A stretch of 64,000 bases of DNA from Nitrosomonas sp. (GTDB lineage Bacteria; Pseudomonadota; Gammaproteobacteria; Burkholderiales; Nitrosomonadaceae): assembly GCF_019752095.1 (NCBI RefSeq), contig NZ_JAIEMO010000004.1, forward strand, positions 1 to 64,000, read 5' to 3'. The position numbers were made by a program, and so were the translations under genes. Shown in pieces: positions 61,482 to 64,000 of this stretch (position 1 is the first letter of the stretch; each line of letters begins with the position of its first letter). The notes under the pieces were generated by a model that had not been told where the DNA came from, did no database searches, and saw only the letters and a program-made list of their open reading frames with translations.

Positions 61482-63017
61482 ATGGAGTATTTCAAACAGA
61501 CTTTTCACAAGGACCTTTTGTCCTCAATCGTAGTCTTTTTTGTCGCGCTACCTCTTTGTATGGGGATCGCTATCGCTTCCGGTGTTCCTCCGATGCTGGG
61601 GATCATCACTGGCATCGTCGGTGGCCTGGTCGTGGGTTTTATTGCAGGCGCTCCGCTACAGGTTAGCGGTCCAGCAGCCGGTCTTACCGTACTCGTGTAT
61701 GAACTTGTCCAAAGCCACGGTATAGAAATGCTGGGACCAGTGGTTTTGCTGGCCGGTCTTTTCCAGGCAATTGCTGGTTTTTTTAAACTCGGGCAATGGT
61801 TTAGGGCGGTCAGTCCAGCAGTAATCCATGGAATGTTAGGAGGGATCGGGGTACTGATTTTCACGAGCCAGTTTCATGTGATGTTGGACAAAAATCCCTA
61901 TGGAAGCGGTATTCAGAACTTGATCTATATTCCTCATTCACTCCTTAAAACGTTTGTTCCGGACGGACGTGGGTCGGAAGCTATCTTTGCGGGTGTTTTG
62001 GGTTTGGGAACGTTTATCTTTATGTGGTGCTGGGAGTTTTTTAAGCGTAATCCACTAAGAATGATCCCCGCCCCGCTTATTGCTGGTTTCGGGAGCACCT
62101 TGGTTACTTTGATTTTCGATTTGCCGGTAAAAAAAGTTTCCATCCCCGATTCGTTTGCGACTCTAATCACATGGCCCTCGATGGACAGGATGCTTCAGGT
62201 TTTTCAACCCGATATTCTGCCATTTGTTTTTGGACTTGCACTGATTGCAAGTGCTGAAACTTTGCTTTGCGCATCTGCATTGACCAAGATGCGCCTGGAT
62301 GCCAAGGTTGACTATGACAGGGAATTATTCGCGCAAGGTGTGGGAAACACAGTTTGCGGCTGGCTTGGTACGCTTCCCTTGACGGGTGTGATAGTAAGAA
62401 GTTCTGCAAACATAAAGGCTGGCGGCCAAACTCGTGGAGCAGCAATTTTTCATGGAGCCTGGTTGTTTGTTTTTGTGCTGTTTTTTCCTCACCTGCTTCG
62501 ATTCATCCCCATGGCGTCACTGGCGGCTATATTGGTATTTACCGGATACAAATTGATAAACCCGGTAATCATCAAAAATCTTGCCAGATATGGAAGGCCT
62601 GCGCTCATCATCTACTTTGTAACCTTAATTGGAATAGTCGCGACAGATCTTCTGACTGGAGTGCTGCTAGGCGTTGGCGCATCATTGATTCGCCTGATAT
62701 TCACCTTTTCGGCGCTGAGTATAGAGACAACGGTCGACAAAGAAAAAAAACAAATCGATGTTCATATGTCTGGAGCCGCTACCGTAATTACGCTACCGAA
62801 ACTGGCATCCACGTTGGAAAGCTTGCCAAAAGACTATCATGTAACCGTCCACTTCAGTCGCTTGTTCTACATTGATCACGCTTGTATGGATTTTCTGGAG
62901 ACTGAGCGTCTAAAAAGGGAAGGCGCAACGGGAGAGCTCGAGATGGATGCTTCCCGACTGCGCTTTACTTACGATAGGTCGGAAAAAGGACGATACCATT
63001 TGCCTGTAAAAAAGTGA
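61482..63017 (+). CDS. SulP family anion permease
   Basis: 511 residues from the ATG at 61482; two in-frame starts upstream are less likely. About eleven membrane helices; conserved SulP elements are GLVVGFIAGAPLQVSGPAAGLTV, HGMLGGIGVLIFTSQFHVM and GNTVCGWLGTLPLTGVIVRS. A short STAS-like C-terminal part (VTVHFSRLFYIDHACMDFLETERLK) follows. Bicarbonate or sulfate are the usual substrates; not resolved. Ribosome site weak. Rightward between the RAYT patch and hrpA. Confidence 0.92.
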   Translation: MEYFKQTFHKDLLSSIVVFFVALPLCMGIAIASGVPPMLGIITGIVGGLVVGFIAGAPLQVSGPAAGLTVLVYELVQSHGIEMLGPVVLLAGLFQAIAGFFKLGQWFRAVSPAVIHGMLGGIGVLIFTSQFHVMLDKNPYGSGIQNLIYIPHSLLKTFVPDGRGSEAIFAGVLGLGTFIFMWCWEFFKRNPLRMIPAPLIAGFGSTLVTLIFDLPVKKVSIPDSFATLITWPSMDRMLQVFQPDILPFVFGLALIASAETLLCASALTKMRLDAKVDYDRELFAQGVGNTVCGWLGTLPLTGVIVRSSANIKAGGQTRGAAIFHGAWLFVFVLFFPHLLRFIPMASLAAILVFTGYKLINPVIIKNLARYGRPALIIYFVTLIGIVATDLLTGVLLGVGASLIRLIFTFSALSIETTVDKEKKQIDVHMSGAATVITLPKLASTLESLPKDYHVTVHFSRLFYIDHACMDFLETERLKREGATGELEMDASRLRFTYDRSEKGRYHLPVKK

Positions 63018-63280
63018 TAGTAAGGTTATAAAATTGAGCCAAAGAATAAGAGTCAAATCTATTCATTAATAACTCAAGTTTAGACATTCAGCATTCAAAA
63101 ATGGCATAAAGCAGCAAACAAAAAAGGTATCAGGTCCAAAATCAAGAATTCCTGAAACAGCCAAGGTCAAGTTCATTATGAAATTTTGCATGCGGCAATC
63201 TTATCATGGCTTAAAATATAAACATATTATTCTCCTTTAGCGACCTTACCCCTTCTCTGTGCAGTTGAATTGATACCGCA
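63018..63280. other. Gap with remnant ends of a RAYT element
   Basis: GGTATCAGGTCCAAAATC near 63126 matches the C-terminal-side RAYT end, and TTATCATGGCTTAAAATA followed by GCGACCTTACCCC (about 63202-63253) matches the N-terminal-side end. Almost nothing of the gene remains between them, so this is an ends-only remnant. It carries the region before the hrpA start. Confidence 0.6.
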
Positions 63281-64000
63281 ATGAAAAAATTTCCTCCCGA
63301 TATCATCACCAAGCGGCTCGCGCATCTTCCTACCCCTACTTATGCAGAAGATTTGCCCGTCAATGTGCGCCGCGAGGAAATCAAGCAAGCGATTGAGCAT
63401 CATCAGGTGGTCATCATTTGCGGTGAAACCGGTTCGGGAAAAACCACGCAAATTCCTAAAATCTGTCTGGAGCTTAAACGCGGCGTTTATGGTTTGATCG
63501 GTCATACGCAGCCGCGCCGTATCGCAGCGCGGACGGTTGCTGCGCGTATTGCTGCTGAGCTGAATAGCCCGTTGGGTCAGGCCGTCGGTTATAAAGTTCG
63601 CTTTTCGGACAAGATCAGTTCCGATAGTTATATCAAATTGATGACCGATGGGATTTTGCTGGCGGAAACGCAAGGCGATCCCTTATTGCAGGCTTACGAT
63701 ACGCTGATTATCGATGAGGCCCACGAGCGCAGTCTGAATATTGATTTCCTGCTTGGGTTTATCAAGCAGTTATTGCCCCGAAGGCCCGATCTTAAGCTTA
63801 TCGTCACTTCAGCTACGATTGATGCGCAACGCTTTTCGCAACATTTTAATGATGCGCCTGTGATTGAAGTGACCGGACGTCTGTATCCGGTAGAAATTTT
63901 GTATCGCCCGCTGCACACCGATGATGAGGAAGATCGCGATATGCAGCGTGGCATCATTCATGCGGTTGATGAGTTGATGGTGTCGGGTTCGGGCGATATT
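63281..64000 (+). CDS. hrpA: ATP-dependent RNA helicase HrpA, N-terminal part (3' end outside window)
   Basis: 240 codons from the ATG at 63281, open to the window end. An in-frame stop at 63266 supports this start. Seen: [18 protein letters not shown] (Walker A), [33 protein letters not shown] (DEAH box) and [15 protein letters not shown]. This is the DEAH-box HrpA helicase. Compared with E. coli HrpA the N-terminal extension is shorter, so the P-loop comes within 60 residues of the start. Confidence 0.93.
   Translation, partial: MKKFPPDIITKRLAHLPTPTYAEDLPVNVRREEIKQAIEHHQVVIICGETGSGKTTQIPKICLELKRGVYGLIGHTQPRRIAARTVAARIAAELNSPLGQAVGYKVRFSDKISSDSYIKLMTDGILLAETQGDPLLQAYDTLIIDEAHERSLNIDFLLGFIKQLLPRRPDLKLIVTSATIDAQRFSQHFNDAPVIEVTGRLYPVEILYRPLHTDDEEDRDMQRGIIHAVDELMVSGSGDI

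Overview
The window looks like chromosome of a betaproteobacterial ammonia oxidiser of the Nitrosomonas type. This is an inference from gene content: moderate GC, an N-type ATP synthase operon, a glycogen cluster built on ADP-glucose with two GH57 enzymes, a PEP-CTERM protein, an SQR/persulfide module and a ribosomal rpsF-priB-rpsR-rplI operon. No rRNA or tRNA gene and no CRISPR array was seen.

Layout. 1-3.9 kb: end of a sigma-54 activator, then a leftward iron block (hemP with a Fur box on its promoter, bfr, a DUF2325 gene) and a rightward gene joining two degenerate J domains, a zinc ribbon and a PilZ domain. 4-8.9 kb: a reactive-sulfur module (persulfide dioxygenase-like MBL protein, two YeeE/YedE half-transporters, a BigR/SqrR-type sensor, a DUF442-SQR fusion and a TauE/SafE permease). 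9-13.2 kb: an exported KatG flanked by the intact tauE-like gene and a shrunken duplicate, then a hypothetical gene and an exported DUF442 protein. 13.3-17.1 kb: a P2-type cation ATPase convergent with a Ca2+/cation antiporter. 17.5-20.9 kb: small genes, an SMR exporter behind a guanidine-II riboswitch, and a di-heme cytochrome lipoprotein. 20.9-31.7 kb: glgA, pgi, two GH57 genes and glgC leftward, glgB rightward. 31.7-43.7 kb: a second SMR gene, copies of a small TIR repeat, a PEP-CTERM protein, a 2-hydroxyacid dehydrogenase, an HD-GYP protein, formaldehyde detoxification (frmA/fghA), a tyrosine phosphatase, a membrane pseudokinase, a galactose-oxidase-like protein and an HDOD protein. 43.7-49.5 kb: trpGDC, then rpsF-priB-rpsR-rplI and dnaB. 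49.6-57.1 kb: an orphan lipoprotein and the N-ATPase operon atpDCQBEFAG. 57.2-63.3 kb: an accessory patch with two small exported proteins, two gene-cassette-like genes with an attC-like site, one intact RAYT transposase and three decayed copies, then a SulP permease. 63.3 kb to the end: start of hrpA.

How the parts work together. The sulfur genes would sense persulfide (BigR-like), oxidise sulfide (SQR), oxidise the persulfide (MBL) and move sulfur compounds (YeeE, TauE). The glycogen genes give a full route from fructose-6-P through ADP-glucose to branched glucan, except phosphoglucomutase, which is not here; GH57 enzymes would remodel the glucan. PilZ, HD-GYP and HDOD proteins indicate c-di-GMP and stress signalling.

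Most notable: the N-ATPase lacks the usual atpR gene and its c subunit lacks the helix-1 ion ligand; a guanidine-II riboswitch precedes an SMR gene; a Ser/Thr kinase-fold protein has lost its catalytic residues; a J-J-Zn-PilZ protein has an unusual architecture; two genes carry integron-cassette hallmarks without an integrase; and decayed copies of tauE and of the RAYT show deletions bounded by short direct repeats.
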